Assembly (NCBI RefSeq): GCF_036417845.1
Contig: NC_090020.1
Span: 32,472,425 to 32,536,424 of the forward strand
From: Apteryx mantelli
Taxonomy: Eukaryota > Chordata > Aves > Apterygiformes > Apterygidae
DNA: 64,000 nt
Direction of reading: 5' to 3'
Shown here: in pieces, positions 28,686 through 41,448 of the stretch
Position numbering within the stretch: the first letter of the stretch is position 1
How the letters are laid out: each line of letters begins with the position of its first letter
Made by a program: the position numbers and the translations under genes
Notes under the pieces: generated by a model
The model's database searches: none
Seen by the model: only the letters and a program-made list of their open reading frames with translations
What the model was told of the DNA's origin: nothing

Positions 28686-31600
28686 ATGATGAATCTAGCT
28701 ACTAGTGATTGCTATTAAAAAAATACTGTGAAAAAATAATCAGCATGAAGTTACTGTCCAAACATGGCAGAAAAGTTGTGTTCATTTTAAGTCCCAATAG
28801 CAAGGGGGATAGTCCCAATATGCAGGGGGATAGAACAAGGTAACGCCCTGGAGCCCCTGACGGCAATGCCAAGGCTCCAGCTCACTTCTCTGGGGCCAGC
28901 ACTCTTACCAGAGGGCCTGCAAGAGGAGGATTGGACATGTTGTTGCGAGAATAACAATAGCAAACAAATATTAAAAGCGCTAGTCAAACCTAAAAGGCAT
29001 CTGAGCTTGCCCCTATTCATTACGCAGCAACAGTTCCAAGACCAATTTTTGCTTCTCTTCTTCAGTGTCATCAAAGTATAATTCAGTCCCTGTCCAAGTA
29101 CTAGCGTAGCAGTTTCAATGAGCCAGTAATTACATGGTAGAAGTTTTGTCTGCTGGACAGACTCCTTTGATTGCAAATACATAATTTATAGGCAAGATAC
29201 TCAAGGAGACAAGCAAAAATTGGTCTCAGAAAGTTGGTAGGTGCAACAGTTCCTTGCAGTCTGTGCTGCCAGTCCAAGACTGCCACTTCTCAATATACCC
29301 TAAGAAGCCTTCCCTTTTTCCTGTATCTTCTCATTTCAGGATACCCAACACATGCTTAGATTTGCTTGCAGCCTTGTTTCACAGCAAAAATGAGGAAGTG
29401 GGTGCTGCAGAGTTGTCTGTGTGAGGTCAATGCAAAACACAGATCCCCATGTGCAGCAGAAGTCCCCAGCTAGCTTCCCAAAGTCTAAAGGTGACAGAGT
29501 ACATGGTAATCTAATTTTCTTTGTAAGTGTGCTAAATATAGTGAAAGTATGCAACATCAGCTTTTCAGCATCTAATAGCCCATTTTACTTGGCTTCTAAA
29601 CTGACCTTTTCACAGGTCCTTTTCTCCTCCTATCTGCATGGTGGAGTGCAAAGCCTCTGCAATCTCTCTCTGACTACATTTATCCTTGATTTTTTTCAAA
29701 ATGAGTCCATGGTGCTCTTTAGTTCCTTGTCTGTGTCTCATTTTAATTCTGAGTTTGGTTTGTTTGTGTTTTTGTTGTCATGCAAATTGTAGTCATATAG
29801 AGAGGAACTGCTTTGTTGAATTTGCTGCCTCTTGCTCTGGTCATGCTGCCTTTCTTTACTAAATTTGTGATTTGATTATCAGTGTTATTGATGTTCCCAG
29901 AGGTTTTTGTGCTTGGAGCTCAGGAAATTTCACAGCAACAGAGATCTCTTTGGCAAGTTCTATGTCAGAAACAAGGTGTGAAAAGATGTATTTAAAAAAC
30001 GGTAAGAAGAGCCTGCAAATATTGTCAAATATATGAAAGATATAAAGAAAAAATGTCCAATTGGCTATGCCTATTTTGGAGCTAAAATAGTCTTAATGTA
30101 ATTGTGGGTGTGTAATTGAAATGGACATCATGCTTTGAGCAGGGAAACAGCAAACGTGATTGTAGCGCAAGCTTTAGGAAAACAGGGTGGGATGAGTCCA
30201 AAAGAATGAAGTGAAGAAGATGTCCTGAGGGAAAACAGAGGAGCACAACTAAGGACTAATACATGGCTCATCTAGCAAGTAACTCATAATTCTCACTTAA
30301 ACCCAGGAGAGGGAGAGAAATACAGAATCGGGCACTAATTTTTGTGTCAATGGCTTGCTTCCAGCAGACTCAAACTTGTGGTCCCAGGGGCTTGGCAGAT
30401 TGTTCTGGTGTAAAGCCACACAATAGTTATCTGGCTCCTGGATTTCTTTTTTGGCCTTCTGACAAAAGGCCTTACTCCTTCGTGTAGAGGGGTGATTAGC
30501 GCTGCTTCTTCATTTAGTATTACTGCAGAGCTTAAACCCTTCTCATGCAGCGGTTGTAGGAGGGCCTCCCCTTATCATCCCCCCCCCCCAACTCAACCAG
30601 CTGCAGTTCTTGGTGTGAAACATCGCTGGCAGCGTGTCTTCTCATGACCATCAAAACCTACTTCAGTGGCTTTAAGGAAAAGTAATTGTTTTCATGAATT
30701 CTTTATAGGCATGAAATAGAAGTCCATTCAGGCTGAATCCTGACCTCAGTTACATCTCCTTGAATCTGGAGGAACTGTTTAATAACTGTAAATGGAAGGT
30801 ATTGTTTCTGTAAACCAAAAATTAAGAATGCCACAAGGATTTTTACTTCATACCAAGTAAATAAAATTAAAACAGAGATACCTTTATATATGGGAAATGT
30901 TCATGGGCCCCAAACACCTATTTTTTATGCTGATAAACATTTCAGTAAGAACTTGAATGTACAAATGAATAAAATACAAGCAAACAGGAGAGAAGGTTTG
31001 TTAAAAATCATCTCTCTGCTGCTGTGATACTTTTGTATTGAACCTTATTTTTCAAAAAATCTGTTCTTTGTTGCCATAGCAATAGATTCCCAGGGTGAAA
31101 TTATATCATACTGCCTTTCTCCCAGGTTTCTGCAATGTGCAATCACCACCCACTCTCCTTCATTACCGTCAATAATCAGCAAATCCTCCCCACCCCCAGC
31201 CTCTATTCATCCACATGTTTTGGGGTGGAGGCATAATATGTATTGTTGTGACAGGTAGAGAGAAGCCAGGAGAATTCCCAGAGTGTTTTGAGGCAGCGTA
31301 GGGCCTGATGTCTGAAATATCGCCTGTCCAATCACCCGCAGACATCGCCTGTGAATGCACTTCCATCTAGAGGCCCCATGTCTCTTCTGCAAATGTATTA
31401 GCTGCCAGGGTTGGTTGTACAAAACTGCGTGGTGGTCTGGTGGGAAGGGTGGGAGCAAGCACCTACACTGCCAAAGCAATTTCAGATTTGAAGCAGAATC
31501 CTGATTTCCTGAGGTAAAATGTTACTGCATTAACTCAGTGGGCCACCTTGCCCTTACACCACAGCAACTTCAAAATTAACACCTCTATAGCAAATCTACA

Positions 31601-34600
31601 GGCTGAGTAGAGTTAGCAGAAGATGTACCACTGTCTGAAGATTAGAACAGAATATCATATAACTTAACAGAATTGTATTGGCAAAAAAAAAAATTAAAAA
31701 AAAATCCTGGCCTCTATGTAATTTTGTCATATTTTTAAACAATGTATAGTTACCACTCCATCACCAAGTGCATAGCTCTGCATTTAGCTGTAAGGATATT
31801 TCTTCAAGGTTGAATTCCTCCAAGCTTTTCTAACACTAAATCCCCCAAATCAAAGCAAGTGTGCAATTTGGATAATTAATTTCTGTTAAACACTGACCTT
31901 GCTTAAATGATCCTGGCCCCATTACTTTAGGGGAGCATGTCAATTTGTTATATTGACTCACACTAGCTCAGAAACTAGCCCAGGATAATTTTCTGCCATT
32001 TAGTATTACTAAAAATTTTCCAGTTGGAATAGTCTAGTAGTTTCTGGTGGTTCTTCATGTTCTCGCTGCTTACAGAAAGCAATGCAACTGCAGATTTACA
32101 AAGAGTGCTGAAGGGACAGTAGTCCTCCTCCTTCCTCCTCCTCCAGCCCCAGTCCTTTTCTACTAGCATTGCTTTCACTCCGGAGTCACAGCTCATGGTC
32201 ATACAGCTGAGCAGCCAACCCTCCCACTCCCCTGCTCAGATTCAGGGCTTTATCTCCCTTTGAGCAACATACACTGGTTTATCAATAGCCATTTTTAGTT
32301 TTTATCTAAATTTCTTGGTATGTCTTTGTTGTTCTTTTATACATCCCGACTAGATTTTTCTCTTCTTGGCCTGCTTTTAAAATATTTCTACACATTGATA
32401 TTACTTAGCAGAATAAAAATTGCTCTTCAAACAGAAAACAAAAGTTTCTACTTGGCTGAATAGAATGTATTATAGAAAATATGCTCTTTGCAGAGCATTA
32501 TGTATCAGGTCTTTGCAACGGCATGGTAGCTGAAAGTCAAAAGAAAAAAAAGAGCTGCATGACAGAACTCTTTCTCTTCGCTTGTCAGTTAAATTAGCTA
32601 CTAAATATAGTTTCAGGTACAAGACAGATCAATGTTAATGTACGTCTTTGTTAATTCAGGAGCAAGATATTGTGATAGGTCACTCCCCATTTAGAAATTT
32701 TGCATGGAAACAATAGCATCTAGTTAAGCAATATTCATGTAAATAATATATCACTATTGTGATGTAATTATACATGAATCCATGATGATACTTTTATGCT
32801 GAGAATATAAAAATGCACATTCTCTATTTTAATGTTGGACAAAATCATGCTATTACCTATGTGTCGAAGTCAGCAGAAGATTCTGAGTTTGAAAAGCAGT
32901 TTCTTTATTTAAGCACATAAGTAAGAATTTCAGGGCTTCATTCTGCAAGCGACTGCATGCTTTGACCACCACCAGCAGAATGATTATAAACACCCTGTTC
33001 AGTACCAGTAGTTTACTTGACCAGATGCAGTGTTCTCAATATCTAGCATCTAGACATCCAGATCTGCTTTTTAAAATCTTGGCTACAATTTCCTGCAGGA
33101 ATTTTCCATCCTAATGGGCAACTGTGACAACCACTGAGAAAAATGATATTGTTTCTGGCAATGACAGCAGGAACACCACTTGTCACACCTGCTTTATCTG
33201 CAGCTGACGAGCCTCCAGGGGTATCTGGAGAAGAAAGGTCCTTGTAAGACTCAGGATTTAAAAATCCTACTGGGGCAGTTCAGTGTGTAGGTACAGAGCA
33301 GCTGCTTTTCTTTTAAAAATTGCACAAAAAGAAAATAATCATCAGAACATCAGAACAAATGGCCTATGCAGCCTAGCAGCTGAATTCATAAAGTAACTTG
33401 TTCAGCTTTATCTGATACAATAATAAATCAATTAAAGGCATGCTAGGAGGGATTAATTCATCTGGGGGAAACAGATTCTAGCTGCCTTTTAATATATTGT
33501 GCATCACAGGACATGGGAGGTGCTTGCTGCTCTATACCCTGTTCCTCCACACCACAACTGCATCTGGCCCTGCTTTGGAAATGACTGTTTTGGCCCAGAT
33601 CCCTTGTTTCGCCAAGTTTACTCCCAGCTCAACAAATAGATGTTATCATGGAAACTATCATGACTCCCTGATATTCTGGAGGCTATCTGAGCCATCCATA
33701 GCAAGGCGGAGCAGTATTTAGGCTGTGTTATCTTGAGCTAGCAATGAAACCAGGGGGATTAAGGGGAAGCAGGGCCAAAGAACCGAAGTTCAGCACACAA
33801 TGGCTGGGCATTACAACCTTTCATTACTCTTTACCTGAGGTTGTGTTAGAGATTAGTCTCAGAAACTGGCTTGGGACAGATTTTTCCAAAGCACGGGGGA
33901 CTTCAACTGACTGGATTACAGTACTTGAACAATAAACATTATCTCTTAATCAGTCAGCCAAGATAAAGTGTCACTTAAAAAACAGAAGCCTCTTGTATTT
34001 TTTTCCATTTTTGCTTGGTGAATCCAGCAGTTCACAAACATTTTGTTATGCTCCTACCTAGCTTTCTGCATGCCATGCACAGAAAAAGACACTGTAGGAT
34101 TTAAGCGTGTCATGAATGGTACTTGGGCAGAGGAATTACATGCAAAGAAAATGGCATGCAAACTTCAAATTCCTCTTTGCAGAAACTACAGCACAAATGC
34201 TTTCTCTGCTGTACATAATAGGCAAAGATAGGCAAATGGAAAGTATGTGCATGAAACATGCCAAACATGATTATTGTATCTCCCAAACATCTAGATGACA
34301 ACTCCATGCAGACACATTTGTTGTAGATTCAAGTTTAGGGATGTTTTGCTTTTGGAAATGCCCAAATACACTGACCAAATGCTGCAGAACAGTCAAACAG
34401 GCATTTATTGGTATGCTAATATTTCCACATAGGTATTTCACCAACAGCTGCAGGGTTCCAGGTAGCCCATGAGTTCATCCCATCCCATCCCATGACTTTC
34501 AAACTGCTGCCCCTGGTTCCTCAGTGTTTTGAAAAAAAAGAGCAATGTTTTACATGCATGCCTATATCATGTACAAAACCAGCAAAAGAAATCCCCCAAA

Positions 34601-36739
34601 TTTTACCTCTAAATATCACTTGTTGTATCTTAGTTTGCTTTAACACTAGTCAAATCTTTTTATGAGTTATTCTACCACAAAAATCATGATAGGCACATAC
34701 AAGCACCAGCATGAAAACAGTTTCTGATCAACACAGTGTACAGATTTGGGTATTCCCTTGATAAATGTTCTTTGTGAATACAAGACGCATTAATGTCAGT
34801 TTTAGTACATTTGTATTTAATGTGGGCTCCAAGGCAGTAAAAGCCATCTGTTGTGCCAGAGCTACAGAGACGTGAAAGATCTGGGGCAGCAGTTAAGAAG
34901 CATTAATGACCTTACACCCAGACATTCCCTGTGCATTCTCAAAAGGTACACCATCACATAGGTGTTTTAACTCATGCGAGCTCCCAGAGACAGTCTCTGT
35001 GAGAAACTAGAATAAGGAGTTAAGAGTTAGGATAGCGTCTTTTTTCCGTCATTATCACTCACTTTAAGTGTGATACTGTGCAAGTCAGACTGATCCTACA
35101 AACACTCTGCATGTACATTTTAGTCATGTTTAGCTCAACAGCATTTCTTCCAGCAGTTTAATACATATCCATGCTTTTGGGGATAAGCTCTTATCCAGCC
35201 TATATTTCCAATGCCTCATTTATAAAATGATTCCATTAAATAATGCTCAGCATTGATTTCCAAGGATAAGGCTATGACTGTTACGCTGTTATCATATAAT
35301 GACAGTGGAATTTGAACCTGCAAGTGGCTTTGTCAGACAGTGAGCCAAGGCCAAGTGCCAGCACGCACATTTCCCGTCTAAAGGCTGAGGTAGGAAGGGA
35401 AGTAGTGTGAGTTTGCACTGACTACAGCACTGAGACACGCCTCCGCACACACTCTCCCATTGACTTCAGCCAGCCTCTGACCAACTCGCTTTGAAGCTGG
35501 TTGTGCTAAATCCCTGGCAAGTACAGTGAGTGAGTACTGTTGCCACACAGCAACTAAAAAAAATAATTCTACCTTCTACCAGCCATCATGACTACAGAGG
35601 TGTGGTGAAGTGTAATTAAAGCAACAGATGCTTGCAAAGCATTTTTGGGATTGGTGAATGAAAGTCATGATATAAATTTAATTACCATTATTGACTTTTG
35701 TCCTTTAGCATACTCTGGATTTTTTGTTTGCCTCATGACTCAGGTTATAGAGCCTCTCTTAGAAGAGGAGAAAGGAGAAGCAGACATAAGGACAGCAAGT
35801 GCTACCTACCTCAGCCTGTCAGCCATTACCCCTGGAAGCTTACTGATCTGAGGAAATTTGTTTTCATGGTATCATATATTACTGATAATATTAAGCTTCC
35901 TGGTCTGCTGAACTTTACATTTCACAAGTCAAGCTGCAGGAATCCTAGTGCACACTGTGCAAGAAGCCAACATAAAGCCCATTATTATATGATAGTAAAT
36001 GTTACTGATTATTTTTAATATTGAACAAACATACCACAATACTGAGGTTGCCAATCAAGTTCAAGGTTTATAGCACAATAAGCTGTACAAATAGTGGCAA
36101 TATACAGGACCTACAATTTATCTGAAGAATTCTTGAGGTGGTCTGAGAATTACCAAATGCATATTAATGCTTTCTTGATTTCTTCTTTCTGATGTAGGTT
36201 TGGAGGAGTATTTGATTGTACTGAGGTATATTCACCCAGCATGTTGTTCCATATTTGTTTGTTTCTGCGGGAAATCAACCAGTTTGAGCGCAGAATTAAA
36301 AATCCAAAAATCCAGAGAACTTTCTCTTGCTTCTTTAGAATAAGTATTTTGTCTTACAGAATATGTAATCCTATATGCAATGTAAAAATATATTATACTA
36401 ATAAAAGTAATATTTCAGCTAAATATAACTACAAATTATACATTTTACCTTACTGAAATAACATGTTCACAAAATCTTTGTCAGAATGTTTTGATTTAGA
36501 GTAAAGCTTCTTTTCAGAAAAAAACAGTTGTGCCAGAAAATTTTAATCATCTGCAATTTGTTTTCTTTTAAATAAATATACAGTAATGCAAAGACCTAAT
36601 TTACATGGCAGAACAGTTACGGGAAAGCTAAGTCAAAGGCATGGATTTTGTATTTAATTCTGATTGTGGTTAGTGGTTATTGTTAGGTCAAGTGGCAGAG
36701 AGTTTCATAATCTTAGTTCAGCTTTAGAGAAATCTCTTT
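28686..36739. other. Intergenic, no gene seen
   Basis: AT-rich sequence without recognisable exons. Minor low-complexity items are an A-rich run near 31,681-31,704, a pyrimidine-rich run near 32,127-32,150 and three CATCC units at 34,476-34,490. None suggests a gene. Confidence 0.5.
30579..30589 (+). repeat. Mononucleotide run, 11 C
   Basis: Eleven consecutive C on the plus strand in otherwise ordinary sequence. Confidence 0.85.
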
Positions 36740-36768
36740 AGAGTCACATCTACTGTAGATGTGACTCT
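36740..36768. repeat. Perfect 29-bp palindrome
   Basis: The 14-base arm AGAGTCACATCTAC at 36,740-36,753 is followed by one T at 36,754 and then by its exact reverse complement GTAGATGTGACTCT at 36,755-36,768. Pairing stops at both edges. Each arm contains a TGACTC half-site resembling the AP-1/bZIP motif. A pyrimidine run (TTCC and TTTC words) follows directly. With an almost zero spacer the arms could extrude as a cruciform. Whether it is a dyad binding site, a relic of a foldback element or a templated mutation is not decided by the sequence. Confidence 0.9.
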
Positions 36769-39699
36769 TCCTTTCTTCCTTTCTTCATCGACAGCTTGAT
36801 TTTTCCAGTGGAATAGAGCTGTCCTGTGGGGTCATCATCACCAAGGAACTGACATACGGCTCTCAGGCAGCTGGAACCACGCTCCAAAGTGCTTTGCACT
36901 GGACTCTGGTTTCAGACTTTGATTTGGTGAGATGCTGAAACATTCATTTAAACACTCAGGTAATTCAGGTAATCTGCATAGACTATGCACTGCTCCAAGT
37001 CAGGCACTCACTCGATTAATTGCTTTGTCAAATGGAGGCTTCATAGGCGGATGCACATGATATAGGCCCCTTATAAATAAACACACAAATTAGCAGATCC
37101 TAGATTAGCTGTAGCTCCCTTGGGAGATGCAACACGTTTCTTTGTACACAGAATCGACATTATTATCTAGAAGATATAAGAAGCACTAACCTTTCCACAG
37201 TGCTTTTAGAAGACCAATTCCAATCGTTTTCTATAAAATTCTCTTCTTTCAGGCTTTCAGAATGTGGCAATTAAATGTATTTTAACCTAAATTTTATTTT
37301 GGTTATTGACTGAAACACTAAGGAATGGATTTTCCAGCCTGCCAAATTTACTCAGCAGCACTTCATTGAGTCTAGTTACAGTGTTAAAACTATTGCCTTG
37401 TTATAGTGGGTGATCTGCCTCAGGAAGCTATAAATCTTGCTTGTTTTGTCAGCAGCTTCATTTTTTCCATTCTGTGGCCTATGTGAAATGAATTGATGGA
37501 TTCAGTCTACTTTCTGAGGGACATGAGTCCTAATCACAAAAGCCACTGGCACATCTGGAGCTCCTTTTGTAGCAGAAATGCTTTGGGTTGATCAAATCTG
37601 AGCAGCGCTGGGATGCTAATGGTCACCATCCCATCTCATTGTCATCACTGCTGTTTTTGGAGGAGATGGAAAAGCAGCTTTCAAGGGCAGTAACTAGTTC
37701 ACCTTGTAAGAAATGAAAATCAGTATGAAAAATCTGTGAATTGGCACTGAGAACCTCATGCAGAACCCAGGAAATTGCTTTCATAGTCATGTCAAAAATA
37801 AATGCTGATTTCTTAAAATGAAGAACTATACACAAAAGAAACAATATGTCACTTGAGTAATTCATATTCTTTACCATAATTAATATCTTACATTGTTAGC
37901 AAAGACATCTTACCTGGATGACAGTAATAGATGGGACATTAATCTTGAAAAGATTTATCCTGCAACAATATACTTGATATGCCTGCTTTTCTGTTATTTT
38001 TACATAGAAATGGTTATGTAAATTCTGTATAAGTGTGGCTGAAGAGGGCTATAAATCTCTTGATTTGCAGAAATAATGTAGCTTTTATTTCATGAAACAC
38101 TGCTTAGAGATATAGAGGCTCTCAGCAAATTTGAATTCTTTGTAATACTTATTAAGAAATGGAACAGCTGTTCTTCTACAAAGCAAAATATTCCTGAATC
38201 ATTTGACATGGTAAGCTGACGGACACAAATCAGTAACGGAGTTCAATCCTTCGAAAACACATTTGTTGTAACTAATCTTGCACCTGATCGTCTTCTCTTT
38301 CACACTGAAGTAATCTTACTGACATCAGTATGATCACTCCTGATTTACATCAATATACATAAGGAGTTAATCTCACTTTATTATTTCTGTTATGTTACAA
38401 TGAACAAAAAATATATGTTGGTTTGAAATCCTGGAAGCATGAAATCATGGAGATTTTGCTATTGATTTTACAGGGGTAGGATTTCATCCAATGTGCTATT
38501 AAACCTGGTAAGGATTAACTGGAATCACAATTGCTGAATTACACTTTGACAGCAATTTAAAATGATTTTTCTGATATACTACATGTGCAATCCAATATTG
38601 TTTCACGGAAGCCAATTAGCATTTTGAAAGCCTAGTAGCGAGGCTGGGTTTCCCCCTAGATTAAGGGTTCCCAAGCTGCAGGAGAAGTACCACTAGGAAT
38701 ATATGAGCTTTTTCAAACTGGACTGCAACAAACTCAAGCCATCGAGCATTTCCCTGAAGAAAGAGGAACGGTGCTTCAGGTGAGACGTGTCTCCTTTTGT
38801 GTCTATGTATACCACAACACTGACCTGCTGCTGCCATGGCTGTTTTCACTTGGATGGAGTACGACTCCTCCTCATGCACACGACATGGTGATGTGCTGTT
38901 GCTGCTGCCATCGTAGCATTCAAACACAACTCTTTCCACAAGTGATGTAGTTGAACGGAGAAACAAAATTCAGGGATCCCAGACCTAAATAGCTGGACAT
39001 ACAATAATGGGAGCAAGATTTCCACCTCCAGATTCAGTTACTAAGTGAAAGGAAAAAGAGGAACATTTTAAGTAATTCATTTTTCTGTGTACCCTATGCA
39101 TCTAGGCAATTATCTCAGGAATGGTGTATTGATTCCAATGTACCCCTGCCTTTGAATCAATAGTGAATTTTCAATTGCATCAGTTGAAGCAGGACTGGGT
39201 CATAAGGAATAATACTGAACACTTTATCTGAGTAGCATTTGCAATGCAAAATATATACAAGCTACAACAAATGTTATTCTTCTGTGAGCTCAAGACTCAT
39301 AAAAAATACTGGAGCAAAAAAATGAAAAAACATATGAAGATCAAGTAAGGTTTAATATGGGTAAAATGTGAGAGCTTCAAAAGTACATTGGCTGGCTCCA
39401 GTGATAGTCCCCATTTAGGACAGAGGAAGGGTCTCTGAAACCAAAATGAACTTTTGAACCTATATCCAGTGTTTGTTAAAAATCTTGAGCTGTGTTGAAA
39501 ATCCAACAGCCTAAACTGTGCGAGTTATGACTTTGAAAACTCATTAGATATAAATACATAGAAGACAGACTGAAGACAAGGTGCAGCATCACACTCCTGC
39601 ATGCCTGAATCAAATAGATCAAATAGCGTGGAGTGCATAATTCTGCTGGTTACTCAGCCTGAGGAGAAGTCAACGCACTGCCCTCTCTGCACATAGCGT
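36769..39699. other. Intergenic, no gene seen
   Basis: AT-rich DNA without recognisable exons or RNA genes. The open frame on the minus strand at 38,661-38,966 has no recognisable domain. Confidence 0.5.
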
Positions 39700-39840
39700 T
39701 ATATAACTTTACATCCAGCGAGCCATTCAAACGTGTTACCTTCATTTTGCAGATGACATCAGTGGAGGTGCAGAAATTTTTAACACTTGCCCAAGGTCAC
39801 ACTGTGAGTCAGTCAGAAAATTTCAGGGCTTCTGTACTTG
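39700..39840 (-). mobile_element. MIR-like SINE relic
   Basis: The plus strand shows the diagnostic reverse-complement MIR core: a CATTTTGCAGATGA block at about 39,743-39,756, a diverged GAGG-like middle with GCAGA, then ACTTGCCCAAGGTCACAC at about 39,785-39,802 followed by an AGTCAGT-like stretch. The order and spacing match MIR, with an upstream TTTACATCC part also in place. Divergence is high, as expected for an ancient amniote repeat in a bird. Ends are approximate. Confidence 0.65.
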
Positions 39841-40339
39841 TTGCCCTGTACTTGAAGAAGGCCAGGCTCTCTCAAGTGCTAAATTAAATAAGTGCAGAAT
39901 CGTATGACTGCACTGAACTTTTTTCACCTTTGATGAGCAATTCTCTTTCTGAGAGATCTGACAGTTCAGATGGAAGTTAAAAGCTGTTCAGTTACCCAGC
40001 ATCGCATACTTCCTTGAGCTGAACAGCATGGATTGCAAAGAACTAGAGCAGCTAGTAGAAAACTTGCCTCCAAAATGTAAGCAGCAGGCCAAGTCCCAGC
40101 TTGGCATGGGACCAATATACTTACTACTGAAAATATCAAGCATCAGGAAAGCCAAACCTGAGCAGCAGTATGTACAAAGCTAGGCAGTGTTAGCAAACAT
40201 CAAATATAAAGTACAACACCCTGCAGAGATGATTTAATGTATTTCATATGAAAGAAGAATGCCTCATTATTGTTGCCTGGTGATAGAAGACTAACAAACC
40301 ACACTTAGATATTGACTTTGTAAGGGATCTGAGCGCTGA
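39841..40339. other. DAPK1 upstream flank, no feature seen
   Basis: AT-rich sequence immediately before the CpG island. I see no repeat, exon or clear regulatory motif cluster here. Confidence 0.5.
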
Positions 40340-40650
40340 AGGTGCAGATGCATGTGCAGCTCCTTAGAGCGAGTTTTGGGGTGGACCTGCAGGTCCGGGA
40401 CCATTCTCACTTCTGCCCGCGCCGGGTGAGCTCACGGGGCCTTTTGCGCCCGGATCCGCGTGCCGCCGGGTTTGGCACCACGCTGCCGGGAAGCAGGAGC
40501 GGGCGCCAGCGGGCGCCAGCGCTGCCGGGGCGGGTGCCGGGAGGTGGGCACGGGCGGCGGGGGGCAGCGGCGGCCGGGGGGCAGCGGCGGCGGCCAGGGC
40601 ACACGGCGCTGCCCCCGGCACCGGCGGCCGCTCCCCAGCGGGCGGCGGCG

Positions 40651-40663
40651 GGGCGGGGCGGGG
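40651..40663 (+). promoter_or_regulatory. Overlapping GC boxes (Sp1-type)
   Basis: GGGCGGGGCGGGG gives two overlapping GGGCGG/GGGGCGGGG sites about 70 bp before the CCAAT box. This fits a TATA-less CpG-island promoter. Confidence 0.6.
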
Positions 40664-40713
40664 AAGGGAAAGGAAGGGAAGGAAAGGGAAGGGAAAGGAG
40701 GGAAGGGAAGGGG
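40660..40713 (+). repeat. Pure purine tract of GGGAA/GGAAA units
   Basis: Fifty-four bases without a pyrimidine, made of G runs of two to four separated by AA or AAA. It contains more than four runs of three G, so a quadruplex with short A loops or a triplex could form, and it offers many GGAA ETS-type cores. It sits between the GC boxes and the CCAAT box in the presumed DAPK1 promoter. Confidence 0.85.
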
Positions 40714-40729
40714 CGCCCGGCGGTGCCTC

Positions 40730-40736
40730 CCATTGG
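40730..40736 (-). promoter_or_regulatory. Inverted CCAAT box (NF-Y type)
   Basis: CCATTGG with the inverted CCAAT pentamer ATTGG at 40,732-40,736, flanked by GC-rich sequence. NF-Y sites usually lie 60-100 bp before the start of transcription, which would put the DAPK1 start near 40,790-40,840. No TATA box is seen. Confidence 0.55.
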
Positions 40737-40799
40737 CCGCGCCGCGGAGCCGCTCCCGGCTGCCGTGCGCGGCTCCCCTGCGCGCTGGCCGGGGAGCGG

Positions 40800-40874
40800 C
40801 CGCGCCGCTATCGCCGCCTCCCAGGTCCCGGTGCGGCCGGGCAGCCGCGGCGGCAGCAGCGAGCGAGCGAGCGG
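40800..40874 (+). other. DAPK1: DAPK1 non-coding exon 1 (5' end approximate)
   Basis: The 3' edge is set by a consensus splice donor, GCGG|GTAAGT, with GT at 40,875-40,876. No ATG occurs between 40,740 and the donor, so the exon is untranslated, as in the mammalian gene where the start codon is in exon 2. The 5' edge is only inferred from the CCAAT box and could lie anywhere from about 40,740 to 40,840. A GAGC run precedes the donor. Confidence 0.6.
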
Positions 40875-41399
40875 GTAAGTGGCGCCGCGGCGGCCCCTCT
40901 TCCCCTTCGCCTGCCGCCGCGCCGCCGGGGGGCGGTGGGAAGCGCCGCGGCGAGCCCCGGCCCGGCAGCGGCGAGCGGGTTCCCGCGCCCCGCTTCCTCC
41001 GCCCCGGTCCGCGCGCCTCGCCCGCGGATCGGGTGCGGGGATGCCGCGGGGGCCGGGCGGGGCCGGGGCGGCCGCGCTGCGCGCCGTGGCCCCGGCGGCA
41101 CGTCCCGGTTGACCGGGCAACGGAGCCGCGGCGGAGCGTGGCGGCCGGGAGGGAGGGAGCGCGCTGAGGCGGCGGCGCCGCGGCCGGGCGGGAAGGTGCC
41201 GGGCGGGGGAGGCCGGGCTGGACGCGGCGGGACCCCTTTCTTCTCCCGCCGCCGCCTGTGGCGGACGCCGGCGGGGGGCAGCGGCGGGGCCCCTGCTGGC
41301 CGGTGGCGGGCGGCCCGCGCGCTGGGGGGCGCCGCGCGGCCGTTGGCCGTTGACGGTTGGCCGTTGGCGCGCGGGCGTTCACCGCGGCGCTCTCCGCAG
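40875..41399 (+). other. DAPK1: DAPK1 intron 1
   Basis: Bounded by GTAAGT at 40,875 and a terminal CTCTCCGCAG whose AG is 41,398-41,399. It is short (525 bp) and lies wholly inside the CpG island. The polypyrimidine tract before the acceptor is weak because of the GC content, so retention of this intron is possible. Near its end are three CCGTTG words (reverse complement CAACGG, the c-Myb core) at 41,340-41,345, 41,347-41,352 and 41,361-41,366. Confidence 0.6.
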
Positions 41400-41448
41400 G
41401 CCGCGCTGCCGCGCGCGGGGCGGCCCCGGCGGCTCCGGGGAGGCGGTG

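Noticed and set aside
35300-35360. TTTGAACCTGCAAGTGG...GTGAGCCA, considered as a reverse-complement tRNA/SINE head
   Set aside because: Only the B-box-like word fits well; the rest cannot be aligned with confidence.
40383-40396. 14-bp palindrome GGACCTGCAGGTCC at the left edge of the CpG island
   Set aside because: Several 14-bp palindromes are expected by chance; a similar one occurs at 60,985-60,998.
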